NCBI GenBank assembly: GCA_949128115.1
Contig: OX421965.1
Span: 32,297,681-32,361,680, forward strand
Source of the DNA: Anaspis maculata
Taxonomy: Eukaryota > Arthropoda > Insecta > Coleoptera > Scraptiidae
DNA length: 64,000 bases
Direction of reading: 5' to 3'
Under the pieces are notes generated by a model that ran no database searches, was not told the DNA's origin, and was given only the letters and a program-made list of their open reading frames with translations. Each line of letters starts with the position of its first letter. Within the stretch, counting starts at the first letter, position 1. This document shows, piece after piece, positions 35,559 to 47,007 of this stretch. Both the position numbers and the translations under genes were made by a program.

Positions 35559-37080
35559 TATGTGTGTCTGTCTGTGATCTTCCACGATAACTGCCGTAAC
35601 GTTGACTGGATCGACTTGATATTTGGTATACAAACATGGTTGTTCCCTGAAAAGAGCCCATTAGTTTTTGGCTGTCATCTGTCAAACCCAACTGTCACTA
35701 TCATCAAATGTCAGAAGCTATATCTCACGGAACTCAACTTGCAATATGTCATTTGAAAGCCCTTGAAAAACTGTATTCAGAACAGTTGAAAACATTGCCC
35801 TATCTGTCATCTGTCAAATAATAAAAAATGTTAAAGTTCAAAACTTTACCAATTGATTATTCAAAATCTATCCGATGGATTGGAACCAGATTTGGCAGGA
35901 AGCAACACAACAAAAGAGTCAAATTGAGGCCGCAGTTGCAGTTTTCCACCATTCTCCAGTTGAGCGTAATGAATTTTCGAAATTTCTCCTGGCCGTTGCC
36001 ACTCAGGAGGGGCTCTCGCCGGTGTTTCGACCAGCACGACTCGCTTTTGTAGCAGGACTCCACTCAAAAATTTATTCCTGCTCGGGGATCGACTTTTTTT
36101 TGGAAATTTCAACTGATATCGAAAGTAGATTGTATTGAGCGTCGTGCAGGTCTATTTTCAGAGTTGACACGGTTCCGGTTTCCCGACTGTAATTTTTTCA
36201 AAATGAAATTTGCACATTCCGTGAATTTGAGAAAAACGCAATGCAAACTTCTACATGCGGTAGGCCCCACGAAATATTAATTTTAGGTGCAGACATGCTG
36301 TGAATAAAAGTTAGAGAAAAGATTGAGCTAATTTTTGGAGGAAAAAGTTTCGAAATCGGATCAACAGTTGCCGAGTTTTCCTCTCTGGAAAAACTGCAAA
36401 TTTTCCAACTTTTTATTCAGTGAACAGATTTCTCGGAATTGTTTTTTTTAGAGAATAGATAACTGGTTCTTGAACATTTTCCAATAATTTCTCTCCAATT
36501 TCCCGGAAATTTTCCTTCTGAAAATATAAAACCACTCATGCGATCGTACAAATTAAGCGGTTCTGTCACGATAATTACCGAATTATTGATCCGATCAAAT
36601 CGAAATCAGGTACGGAGGCCTAAGTTCAGCCTGGAATGTTCTGATTAGACTTTGGGTGGATGATTTTGATCGGAAGCCCCCAGGTGGCACATTGGGTCTG
36701 GGTTTGTCTGCCCAAGCTCTAAATTGAAAATATAGAGTTGAAATTTGACACAAAGATGCAGTGAAAGTTTTCAATCAAGTTTTTGTAATTTCATCATCAT
36801 ATCTGAAGTAGGAACAAAAATTTCAATAAGGAACCAGCATTGCATTTTTGAGATATCACAGCAGTTAGCTACCTAGTTCTACCTTTTTGATCATTTCATC
36901 ACCTTGGAAAACTGACCTAACCTGTCATTTTTTCTGTCCGCTCAACAATGGATGCAGGATGCTCGCTAAACGCTCGACTAAATAGAATTTTTTCATCAAT
37001 TTCCAAATCGAATCGCCCCCTCCCGAAGGGACACTTCGATCAAAATCATTACTGATGTCTCTGGATACCGCCGGGAAAGT
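35358..37080 (+). mobile_element. R1-type insertion in the palindrome's right arm, 1.72 kb
   Basis: This sequence is absent from the corresponding point of the left arm (~31015). Its ends, ACTTTCCCGGC (35358) and GCCGGGAAAGT (37080), are a perfect 11-bp inverted repeat. The body shares CTGTCATCTGTCAAA-rich sequence with 49.76-51.01 and 54.36-54.79 kb, and 36104-36215 resembles the window start. It contains the (TG)n microsatellite. Class unknown; the TIR could be coincidental. A further ~20 bp (37081-37103) before the arm resumes is unassigned. Confidence 0.6.
35493..35576 (+). repeat. (TG)n microsatellite
   Basis: About 29 uninterrupted TG units, then TATGTGTG and TCTG variants. Cys-Val and His-Thr repeat frames on the two strands are artefacts of it. 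Confidence 0.97.
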
Positions 37081-37590
37081 TTTGTGTCGCCCCACAACAG
37101 ATTTTTTCTAATTCCGTTCAAACAAATTGATATAAATGACAACCGATGACAGCAGCGGATAGAGAATATGAATTCACGTATTTCTAAAAAAAATAATTCC
37201 AAATCGGGTGAAAATGAAGCAAGTTTAGGTCCGGATAAATGTCACCGGAAACAAATGGCCGCCATTTTGGAATGACGCCATTTTGAAAGTGGCACCAAAA
37301 CATTTTGGTATCTCCACATATGGGACTATAAGAAATAAAAGGTCTTTTGCCCCCTTCACGAAGGAGCCCACGGGATCAGTTTTTTGAACCTATGGTACCT
37401 GACTATACAACCTATCTACTGACGCCATCAAATCGCCATGAACGCACATGACTGTCGTGACCTTTTGATTTTTTCTCGCGATTTTGAAAGAAATGTGAGG
37501 GTTTTTCTATTGAAATTGAAAAGAATTTGTTATGCCACCAAAAGTGTGACTTCTGTTTTAGACTGTTTGATATCCGAATCTTTCAGCTAT

Positions 37591-37853
37591 AGACCGGAGA
37601 AGTGTGACGTGACAACATGGCGGTTGACATTTGTTCAACATTTTCTGAAGGCAAACGTTTGTTTCTGAAAACGAAGTGTGACGTGACAACATGGCGGTTG
37701 ACATTTGTTCAACATTTTCTGAAGGCAAACGTTTGTTTCTAAAAACGTTTGTGGCATGAACTGACTTTTGTTGGTTGAGAAGCCCCATAACCCCCAGGAA
37801 ATGTCAAACAAACGTCAACCCCCATGTTGTTACGTCATCACTTCTCCGGTCCA
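37591..37853. mobile_element. MITE with internally duplicated arm, ~263 bp
   Basis: The left arm GACCGGAGAAGTGTGACGTG, continuing ACAACATGGCGGTTGACA, is complementary to the right arm around 37803-37852 (GTCAACCCCCATGTTGTTAC..CTTCTCCGGTC). The left arm is doubled: 37599-37672 and 37673-37746 are 74-bp direct copies differing at one base, while the right arm is single. Confidence 0.85.
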
Positions 37854-40277
37854 TACTTCGCGAAATACCAATTCCTGACGTTGAAATTCAGAAAGAAAAA
37901 ACATCAAACTGGAGAATGTTGTATGTTGAGTTCAGAAATTTTACAGGAGTTCGTTCAACACCCTGTAGAAATTGTATGTAAAAATCTTATATTTTGCAGA
38001 GGAACAGACTGATATCTTAAGAGATTGAGCTCCTTAACCAGTTTCAACAGACCAAATCATTGGAATCGATTCATTTAAAGTTGCCGTTTTTTTTTAAATA
38101 GGGCAAATTTTGGAGGGAGACACTTGTTTGGAGCGGCACTCTATCCTTGCCTTCAGATTCTATGAGTTGGAACTTCTCTAGAGTGCAAATAATAATCGTC
38201 CTATAACGTCCTCGTCTCTCATTACCGATTTCAAGTTCTTCACTTCCAATTCCAGAGCACCTACTTCAAAGAGTTGGCAACCCAGGCGTAAACCTTTGGG
38301 ATCTCTTCAGGATAGGTAAAAGAACACCTCAAAGGGAATTCTTCCAAAAGACGTCTGGGGATCTTTACGGAATTCTGATGATCTCTACGGAATTCAGAGG
38401 ATCTCTGGAGAAATGCTATAACGGAGAGGAACTTGGGAGAATTCCGAACAAATTTAGAGAGAGATCTTTGTACAAATTTCTTCAGCGGGCTACCCTCCGT
38501 CGGCAGCCCTACACATGTTTGAAAATAAGAAAATAATCGATTTTCAGAGAGTTACGAAACACGACAAATGGAATTCCTACGTGGTAATATGTCACAACAG
38601 CTATCCACAAAAGAAAAAAAAAGAAGACCAAGAACTGCAAACGTAATAATAAAGACATAATATCGGGCAATAAATTGCATTACAAGAATAATTCAGAATA
38701 CATATACTTCAACCGTAACATTATTATATGTTAACAAAAAGCTCTCCAGGTCAAACAAAGTGCCATTGTGTGTGGGTTGCTTGTGGTAGCCGAGCTGGAT
38801 AGGCGGCATAATAAGCCGTTGATAATTAATAATTTGCTGTTATTGTTTACAAATCACGTTGCAGATAACACTTGATATTGTTAAATACGATAATTAATTA
38901 TTTCGTTGTCCAGAGGACACGGTTGAGCAGTGTGGCTAATAAACAACACTTTGCCTCAAATGATTGTTGCCCTAGTACAATAATAAGCATCAATGAGATG
39001 CATTTTGCTGGAGCTTAGGTACCTACATGCTGTATTTGAGTCATACCTCAGTTTAACAACAATAATTCAGTGCAGGGTTTACTGCAAGGCCAGACTTTGT
39101 GCGAGAAAGTCATATAACAGTTCTAGTTCAAACTGTACATTAGTACACTAGTGCATTTATTGCGAGACAAAAAAAAATAGCAACATTTACTTCTTGCGGA
39201 TTTGCATTCAGCTTTTACCCGGTGTAATAACAAGGCTGTTGGGTACATAAAACATAATTCGTTGCCATTTGTTCGTAGGTAGATACTCGCATGCAGGTAC
39301 CTATACCGCTTATACATTTTTTTTTCTTCATTTTACCACAATTAATTGCAGTTGCGATTGTTGTATTTTCTTGTCTTTCTCAGTTTCGTTTCTTTCTCTT
39401 TCAAAAATTTCCAGCAACAATAAAATTAAAGTACAAAGTACCTCATGATTATGACCAGTCCAAGAGAAAGTTGGGGTATACCTATTAGGTACAAAAAAAA
39501 GGAACCAAACACATGTTGGAAGCGCTGAATCGGACGGACCAAGGGGCTTTCCAAAGAAAAAAAACTTTATTATGTTGAATAATTTGCATCACTTTACCAC
39601 GCATTCTTGGCTGGCGTAAAAATTTCTAATCCACATGACTGTGGTCAGTTACATGTGAAATTGATTTAATTTTTCGATGCGGGCTTTTATGTCCGGGCCA
39701 AAATGATACCTAATGGCCAATTAACGTGTGATAAACGTTGCTGGCGAAAAAGTTCAACGGTTTTATCATAATTGAATTGATGAAGATTTATGTTATGTTA
39801 TAGTTTCGTTATAATTTGGCTGCGGTGCGGTCTAGTGAAATGCACTAATTAACATTTGCAGCCGTTACAAGTTCGTACTGATAATAATGCCGAGAATGGT
39901 AGAAGAGATAGAAGATATTTTCTATCATACGTAATTTTTTTAGCCGGCTGTAAAATTATACATATAATTATTATTATGTTAGGTATGTTTCGTAACGCAA
40001 GCACGTGAGGAATCTTGGCTACTGATTTTAGCGCTTAAGTTTTTAAATATTCATGTCGGTAGCAATTTGTAATGGTTTATGACTGGTGATGACAGCACTG
40101 GGGATGATTTTTAACTTTAGAAGACAAAATGTCAGCCAGATAATTTTAAAACATTGCTACTTATTGATTGTCGATAATCCTGGCCAAGGATGCACGATGG
40201 CGGCAAAAATGTGCATCACGACAGTGTCGTGTAGCTAGGTGATGGATTTGGTTGAATAACAGTATATTATTCAACAA
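37854..40277. other. No supported feature
   Basis: A CACCCTGTAG end without partner is at ~37961. A short GATCT.TACGGAATTC repetition runs over 38357-38400. Otherwise AT-rich with no coding or repeat structure. Confidence 0.5.
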
Positions 40278-40376
40278 GCGGGTAATGATTGCTTCTTACT
40301 CATGAGGATGCAGTTTGCCGACACGAGCCTTGGCGAGTGTCGTGAAGCATCCGAATGAGTAACAGCCATTACCCGC
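40278..40376. mobile_element. Foldback hairpin, ~99 bp
   Basis: GCGGGTAATGATTGCTTCTT, then ACTCATGAGGATGC, pairs with GCATCCGAATGAGT followed by AACAGCCATTACCCGC. A second stem, GACACG..CGTGTC-like (CGACACGAGCC/GAGTGTCG), closes the loop. The symmetry may extend ~12 bp further at each side. Confidence 0.75.
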
Positions 40377-40952
40377 GAGTAGAATACTATGCTTTATCCA
40401 GTCTTATTGAAAAATGCAGGCATGTATGCGAGTGATAATGCGTGCATTATTCAATGGGATTGGATAAAAGTTATTACTCCATTTAGTGATTTGCACTAGA
40501 TCCAAAATTATTGTCACACTGTCTATAGGCTAAATGAACCCTGCTGTATAAAAAGAAAACATGGCCCAACATATTTGTTGGGAAGCATAGGATCAAAAAA
40601 GCTCTGCCGCGTGCAGCTTCGTGAAGATATATGGAGCAATATCTCAATAAACTCTTGAACTATCATGGACCATAAAAAAATGTGGTAGAACATTGGAATC
40701 TGCTGCACGCAAATATGGTGGTGACGCCAAACTCAGCACCGTCTGGTGATGAAAAAAATTGCTGTATCCCGTTGTTTTTTCAACTGATTTGTACATTTGA
40801 TGAGTCATTTTATAAAAATATTAATTTTTTCAGCATTCCATACCCTCCTTAATTGAAAAAAAAAACAGTTTGGGAAACTCTCGAAATTGTCTTATTTACT
40901 ACTTAACCGTGAATTACATCATTATCAACCTGTTCCTGAATTATTTGGATAA

Positions 40953-42450
40953 GGCCAGGCGGTATGTCGATAAAATCACTACAATCTGGAAAAAAACTCC
41001 GACCAAAGCTTTTATGGTGTCAAACTATTCGTAAGATCAGTAGTTATCTACCACTAAGTTTCCGCCCAAAAACGAGTTGTGCTGATTCCTCCACATCTGC
41101 GCGAAGGTAAAGGATGCCTTGAAAGTGAAAAAGACCTGTTAAACCTTCGTACTTTTTCGTAATATTTGCCTAAATGCAAACGTACAACTCTCACGCAAAC
41201 ATTAGAAGCATCTGTCATCATCTCTGTGCCAGTTTTACTGTTGAAAAAAAAAAATTCTTTGTGCGGGTCAGATAAATTACATTTAATCGTTTTTCCACAC
41301 AAGAAAACGATGGAGCAACATGTATTTTGCATGTTTTCTGATAACTTGTATCCATTGAACCCATTTATGGCATTAAAATTTCAATAACAGCATTTTTGAA
41401 GATGTTGCCCGCAAAAAAGTCAATAATTTTTACCCGCCTGTACAGCAGCAATTTTTTCAATTTTACCCACCACCGTTTGCAAAAACTTTATAAGGAATGA
41501 AAAGCTCAAACTCTTCTCTAACGATATCCTGCCTGACTTGACCGCGGCACGCACTTGAAAGTCTAAAAAACTGATTTCTTTTCGAGAGGTCCTGTTTCAC
41601 CCGCGTGCGGCCGTGCCTACTTGACATAGACCGGACTGATTACACGAGCTTGGAAATGTACTCTTTTCCAGCTTTAAAACGCTACCACTATTATTAAGAC
41701 TTTGTACATTGATTTATGAAGAAATTATATATTATTTTATCATTATTGGTCGTGTTTTAAAGCTGAAAGAGAGTAAATTTCCAAGCTTGTGTAATCAGTC
41801 CGGTCTATGTCAAGTAGGCACGGCCGCACGCGGGTAAAATAGAACCGCTCTAAAAGAAATCAGTTTCCTGCACTTTCAAAAAGCGTGTCGCGGTTAAGCC
41901 AGATATAATATCATTAGAAAACAGTTCAAGCTTGTCATTCCTTATAAAATTTTCGAGAACGGTGTTTGGTAAAATTGAAAAAACAGCTGCTGCACAGGCG
42001 GGTAAAAATTATTCACTTCTTGGCGGGCAACATCTTCAAAAATGCTGTTATTGAAATTTCAACGCCATAAATGAGTTCAGCGAGTACAAGTTATTAGGAA
42101 ACATCGAAAAAACATGTTTCTATATCGTTTTCTTGTGTGGAAAAACAATTTAATGTGATTTACCTGACCCGCACAAAGAAATCTTTTTTTTTTCAACAGT
42201 AAGACTGGCACATAGATGATGACAAATGCTTCCAAAGTGTGCGTTAGAGTTGTACGTTTGCATTGATGCAAATAAAATTGAAAAGTACGGGGGTTTAACA
42301 GATCTTTTTGCACCTTCAAGACATCCTTTACCTTTGGGCAGATGTGGAGGAATCAGCACAACTCGTTTTTGGGCGGAAACTCAGTGGTATATACCTACTG
42401 ACCTCACGAAGAGTTTGACACCATAAATGCTTTGGTCGGAATTTTTCCTA
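40953..42450. mobile_element. 1.5-kb palindromic element, GGCCAGGCGGTA family, copy 1
   Basis: The left terminus GGCCAGGCGGTATGTCG is at 40953. The ~0.69-kb arms are inverted copies around a ~70-bp loop at 41693-41762 (ATTTATGAAGAAATTATATA). The right arm stops at TTTGGTCGGAATTTTTCC (42450), ~40 bp short of the expected terminus, so this copy is 3'-truncated. Copy 2 at 59440-60960 is complete and carries the loop reversed. Mirrored open frames of 70-90 codons in the arms have no recognisable domain. Confidence 0.9.
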
Positions 42451-43378
42451 TCCATGAGCCATGCCCACCCCAAAATTTTTGTGCCCACTCAAATGCCCAC
42501 CCAGTGGATTCTAACATTTTTATGCTGACGTTATTATAAAGAAAAATAAATGAATAAGATGAAAAAATATGTCAAGACAATATTAACAAACGTCAACAAT
42601 ATTACAAACGTCAAAGCTCCAAGGAAGAACCTAATAAAAATCAGTGGGTAGGTGCCTATACTTAGCAAAAAAGTTGTAATTTAAGCCTTTCCCATGCATA
42701 TTTCTCTCTATCATCCATCGCATATTCCAGTCTTTTCAGTCATTTAATCGTCAGTTTTGAACCACTTTTTGTTCCGAAAGGCTAATTTGCCTGGGTAATT
42801 TTTAACATCCGAGAATAAAGATGTGAAATGGCTTCAAAAAGAACATTGCGCTATTATTTTGGTAGATTTCAAAAAGAAAAAAGTTTATAAAACCGATGAT
42901 GTTCTAGAAACAAATATTGCACAACCTCGAAGTTTTATTCTATCATAACCGTAAGTTTGGATGCCTATGATGAAGTTGGCCAATAAAGAAGTATAACTTT
43001 TCGGGAAATGAAAGTGACGACGACGATGACGACGGACAAATGTACAATTTTGTCAAGTGGTTGCTCCATAACCATACATCACCATCATCTCAAGTATCTA
43101 TCTACAGTTCGAAAACTATCAGGACCAACAGATTTATCGTGAAACCCTCGCAGATAAACCGATGCAGTCCCAATGAACTTTTTAGCCGCTTACAAGTTCC
43201 AGTACTAAACCATTGCTGAACTAAGGCAGTTCAGCAAAGAATTAATATTTACCTGCTTGAAGATACTTGCTTGAAAAAGTTTATAGAAAAAAATCTAGCT
43301 AACATTTTTTCTTTCAATTAAAAATTTAGAAATCAAAACGGAAAAAACCATTGAGAATAATTTTCTTGGTATTATTAT
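42451..43378. other. No supported feature
   Basis: It includes GCCCACCC words near 42465-42505 and an AT-rich remainder. No gene or element seen. Confidence 0.5.
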
Positions 43379-43472
43379 CAGCATTATTATTATTGGTTTG
43401 GGAAATTTCCGGCTGCGGCGCTATTCAGCATTATCATTATTAGTTTGAAAAATTTCCGGCTGCGGCGCTATT
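43379..43472 (+). repeat. 47-bp tandem duplication
   Basis: Units 43379-43425 and 43426-43472 both start CAGCATTAT and end ATTTCCGGCTGCGGCGCTAT. They differ at a handful of positions. Confidence 0.9.
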
Positions 43473-43804
43473 ATACTATTGTGCTTGGCCCACCAGACAT
43501 TGAAAATCTAGCTCCGTGCCTGATTGGCTTACATGATTGTGCTGGTGTCTGCTCTGCCTTTGAGTCACAGTCAGGCCTCGTTCTTTGTTGGGTATCTACA
43601 GCAATGGTATTCGACCCCTTGGGCCCTTTGAGTGAACTGAACTGGTGGGTCCGTTCTGATGTGTGACGACTTTGAAATAATTATTATAAGAAACTCATCT
43701 TTTAGGGAACAATTCTGAAAACTTAGCTATCCTAGTTAACAGCGTTGAGATGGGGCCAGGTAAAGTAACGAAATTTTCTTCAGTCACTTTGACTTGTAAG
43801 TATA

Positions 43805-43927
43805 TACCGTGTGATCCAAACCATTCCGAATTGGGGTGGGCTGTGCCCTGGCAAAAGCAGTTTTACATCCCGGAACTTGACCATGTCACAGCCTACCCCA
43901 ATTCGGAATGGTTTGGATCACACGGTA
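43805..43927. mobile_element. Foldback MITE, TACCGTGTGATC family, copy 2
   Basis: The 123-bp hairpin starts TACCGTGTGATCCAAACCAT and ends with its exact complement. The stem of ~41 bp has one mismatch (GGGTGGGCTGTG/CACAGCCTACCC). Its length and the end and inner GGCTGTG/CACAGCC blocks match copy 1 at 10353-10476, while the middle of the stem differs. Confidence 0.92.
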
Positions 43928-44710
43928 TAAGTCAATACATTGATTCGATGTTGATAAACAATTTCTGTGACTTATTGTATTCAAACGAGTGGTTTAGTCG
44001 ATCTCAACACTTTTAAGAGCTCTAACCTCGAACCACAAGAAAAAAGCACAACAGGATGGCTTTCTGATACTAGATGATCATCGGTCAAGCGGTTCCAAAA
44101 GTGATTTAATCCAAATAAGGCTCGGTTTCCATCTCCGTTCTGCTCTTTATTAAATTGGAGTGCAGTGGGTTGTCTACCCACACATGCGTACAAGCAAAAC
44201 AATTTTGGAGTTTCGAATTACCCGTCAAAGTGATTTGAAATTGAGGGCATCAAAATCCTGTAGAGCGGGTCATTCACGATGTGAAAGATTAGATTAGAAA
44301 CTAGAGAAAAACATTCAAAATCAATGAAACTTTGTCATATCTATCATGCATTCCTGTTTCCTGAGGGAATCTAGACCACTCTGTATAAGTTACTTGATAT
44401 ACACAACAGTGTAGTTGTAGTGAGGCTCACCAAGTTATTTCAGAGGTAGACAGATGTGAGTCGGAAATAAGTAGTCGAGACTCTGAAGACAAAATGTCGA
44501 TTTATTCAAAAATCCATACAAATTAGGTTAACGAAAGAGAAGTCGCGTCATCGCCGCAATTTTTTTTTCAGCATTAGCAAGATGTCTTGAGACAAACAAA
44601 GAACAGCTGATCTCTGTCGAACTGCTATTCGGGCTCCAATGTGTTTCTGTGTGGATATTTCTGTTCTAAAACAGCCGAGCGTTCGAGAATGAGTGGAATG
44701 TATAGGTATA
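43928..44710. other. Mostly featureless; includes repeat partner at 44025-44117
   Basis: 44025-44117 is the inverted match of 4225-4320 (AAGCACAACAGGATG, CTGATACTAGATGAT). The rest shows nothing recognisable. Confidence 0.55.
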
Positions 44711-45621
44711 CAGGGTGTTTCAGATATTGATCGCGTCCTTTCAGGAAGTGATGGGAGACGTCAAAAGAAGTAGACTATCTGGGTAAAAATATATGTCAGA
44801 AACGAATAATAACGGAGATATAGGCGTTCAAAGTTGAACTTTAAAAATCGATTTTGCGTCATAACTTTGAAAGTTCTTAACCGATTTTGTTCAAATTTGA
44901 ACCGAAGCTTACCTTAATGAGTCGGTATGTAACGATAATAACGCGGTCCATTATCATTTTTCAGGGGCGTGGATAATGGAGCATGGCTTTGCTTTTTCAC
45001 CCCTATTTTTTACCCCTTGAAGTAATTTTGTAGATTGTTCACAATTTTGAATTTTAAGTTCAATTTTAAAGAAAAAGTTACCTTTGCAAAAGTTTGATTA
45101 GAAGCTTCGTTCTCAAGATTTTCGCGTTTGAAACTCCGGAAAACATCAAAATACCGACTTTCAAGAGCCAAAAAAGAAATTTCTTCCCTGAAAACTTCGC
45201 GTTTCTTACATATCTTGAGAACGAAGCCTCTAATCAAAATTTTGCAGGAGTAAATTTTTCTTGAGAATCAAACGTAAAATTCAAAAATATGATCAATTTA
45301 TCAAATTACTCGAAGGTTAAAAAAAATAGAGGTAAAAAAGTGAGGGCACCCCCAATTATCCTCGCCTCTGAGAATTTTTGATGAAACGCGTTATTATTGT
45401 TTGATACAGACTTATTTCAGTGAGCTTTGATTCAAATTGGAGCAAAATCAGTTGAGAAGTTCCAAACCTATGACGAAAAATATCGATTTTTAAGGTTCAA
45501 CTTTGAACGCCCATATCCCCGTAATATTCGTTGCTGACATATCTTTTTTTGAGAAAGTCTACTTCTTTTGTCGTTTTCCATCACTTCCTGAAAGGACGCG
45601 ATTCAAATATGAAACACCCTG
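44711..45621. mobile_element. CAGGGTG-family palindromic element, 911 bp
   Basis: Ends CAGGGTGTTTCAGATATTGA (44711) and ATATGAAACACCCTG (45621), with TA on both sides. The arms pair along nearly their whole length (CGCGTCCTTTCAGGAAGTGA with TCACTTCCTGAAAGGACGCG), with the axis near 45166. No transposase. Confidence 0.9.
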
Positions 45622-46904
45622 TATGTGTGACAGCACGCTGTCTGTCCATGGCTTCGCTTGATCACTTTAGTCGGTCGCTACAAATAATTTGAATTATGTT
45701 AATATAAACAACTTGAGATTCACCATGTTCTAATAACAATGCATTTGTTTCAGTTGTAATCAGTTGTAGTTTGTTTACATAAACCCATGTAAAATGGCGG
45801 CTGTGACATATCCACTAAGTGCACGCATGACAAGATTTTAGCCCCTTTCATCTAAATATAAGACACCCAACTATAATAGAGAACATCCTTATCTGCGGGA
45901 TGATGTTACTTTACAGAGTTCATCAAACTTCGCGTACTGAAAAAAATAGCCCAGCTCGGAAACATCTTTTCCCTCCTTCGCCCCAAGTACCGTTGTTGTA
46001 CTGTTCAGAAAGTGGACAACCTCCAATAGAGAAAATCAGCTTGATACTCCACAACGGCAATACTTTGATCATTGTAGCAATGCCTCCTGACGTCGCATCC
46101 AAAGTGTAATTGCTCATGATGTAATTTTTCTGTTGGAGATAAATATGTTAAAGATGATAAGAATGAAATGTCGTCAATCATAAATAAATGAATAGGTAGG
46201 TGGGTACAGCCACGGCGCAGAGTTTCGGTCAGCTGTCTCATATCAATTTGAAATAGTTCGGAAAAATTATAAAATCCCAACGATAGCCGCACCCACCATT
46301 GGCCAAATTCTTTTCTAACTAGTGAAACTTCCCAGTAGTTCATTTTTGTAATTACCGACATATACTATGTAATGAGGAAAAATCTCATTTATGTACTTTA
46401 CTTACGAATGTATTGACTTCTAGTAGGTAAGTTACAGAAATAACAAATAGTATCAGTTCAAGTACTTAGACACCTACCGGCTCCACGTAAGGACAAGCGA
46501 ACTGGAACTGGACTGAACTTGAATCGTATTTCAAAAAGTCCTGGAAGTCATGCTCCAAAAAATCGCACATATCCTTTTTCAAGTAAATTCCTGTACGTTT
46601 GTACTCATTTCCGCTAAGTTTGTATATAAACGATTCAATCTGGAATGAAGAAAGAATTCAAACCAGGTAAGTGGGTATACATTAATTATTCTATATTATT
46701 CCTGTTCCTGATTCTGTACTCTGGTCCCACAACAGATTTATTACACGATATTAGGCACGCAGTGGACTTCGCTGGGCTGTGTTAAACTGTGATAGTGACT
46801 CAAAGGTGCAACAAATTTCATCAAAATTCACGTTTCAATCATGCCCTTGTCCATATTTTGGTGGACCAGAGTATATGCCTATCCAAATACAGTCCTTTTT
46901 TTTT
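45622..46904. other. No supported feature
   Basis: The 118-codon minus-strand frame at 46005-46361 has no recognisable domain. No repeats seen. Confidence 0.45.
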
Positions 46905-47007
46905 AAAGTCCATTGTGGTGCAAATGGCAAACACCTTCGCTTTGAGGGTGAGTGCAAAGATGTGTATCGTTTGCACCACAATGAATTCCGAAAAAAATGG
47001 ACTGTAA
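46905..47007. mobile_element. Hairpin repeat, ~100 bp
   Basis: AAAGTCCATTGTGGTGCAAA on the left pairs with TTTGCACCACAATG and TGGACT on the right, with a bulge. An open frame of 94 codons crosses it but looks incidental. Confidence 0.6.

Larger units (their letters stand above)
30753..37373. repeat. 6.6-kb palindrome with nested insertions
   Basis: The left arm 30753-31808 (1056 bp) is uninterrupted apart from a short tandem duplication (TCAGGTATAGATTGATGT twice, 31431-31486). The right arm is its inverted copy in three pieces: 34025-34386, 34941-35357 and 37081-37373, summing to ~1.07 kb. Matching blocks include CCGTGGGCTCCTTCGTGAAG at the outer end, ACTTACGCCTATTTT in the middle and CCAGGCATGCCTCTCACGG nearer the axis. 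The gaps are two separate insertions (34387-34940 and 35358-37080), and the loop holds a third (31816-33919). A small extra inverted repeat (33921-34020) also lies in the loop. Confidence 0.88.

Noticed and set aside
35427..35756. Cys-Val and Thr-His repeat open frames
   Set aside because: Translation of the (TG)n microsatellite.
41054..42359. Small proteins conserved in four arms (CKRTTLTQTLEA.VII.VPVLLL)
   Set aside because: Conservation follows from arm copying. Frames are open on both strands, and single-base length changes in A-runs shift them.
46005..46361. 118-codon minus-strand open frame as a host exon
   Set aside because: No domain recognised and no paired splice sites or neighbouring exons identified.
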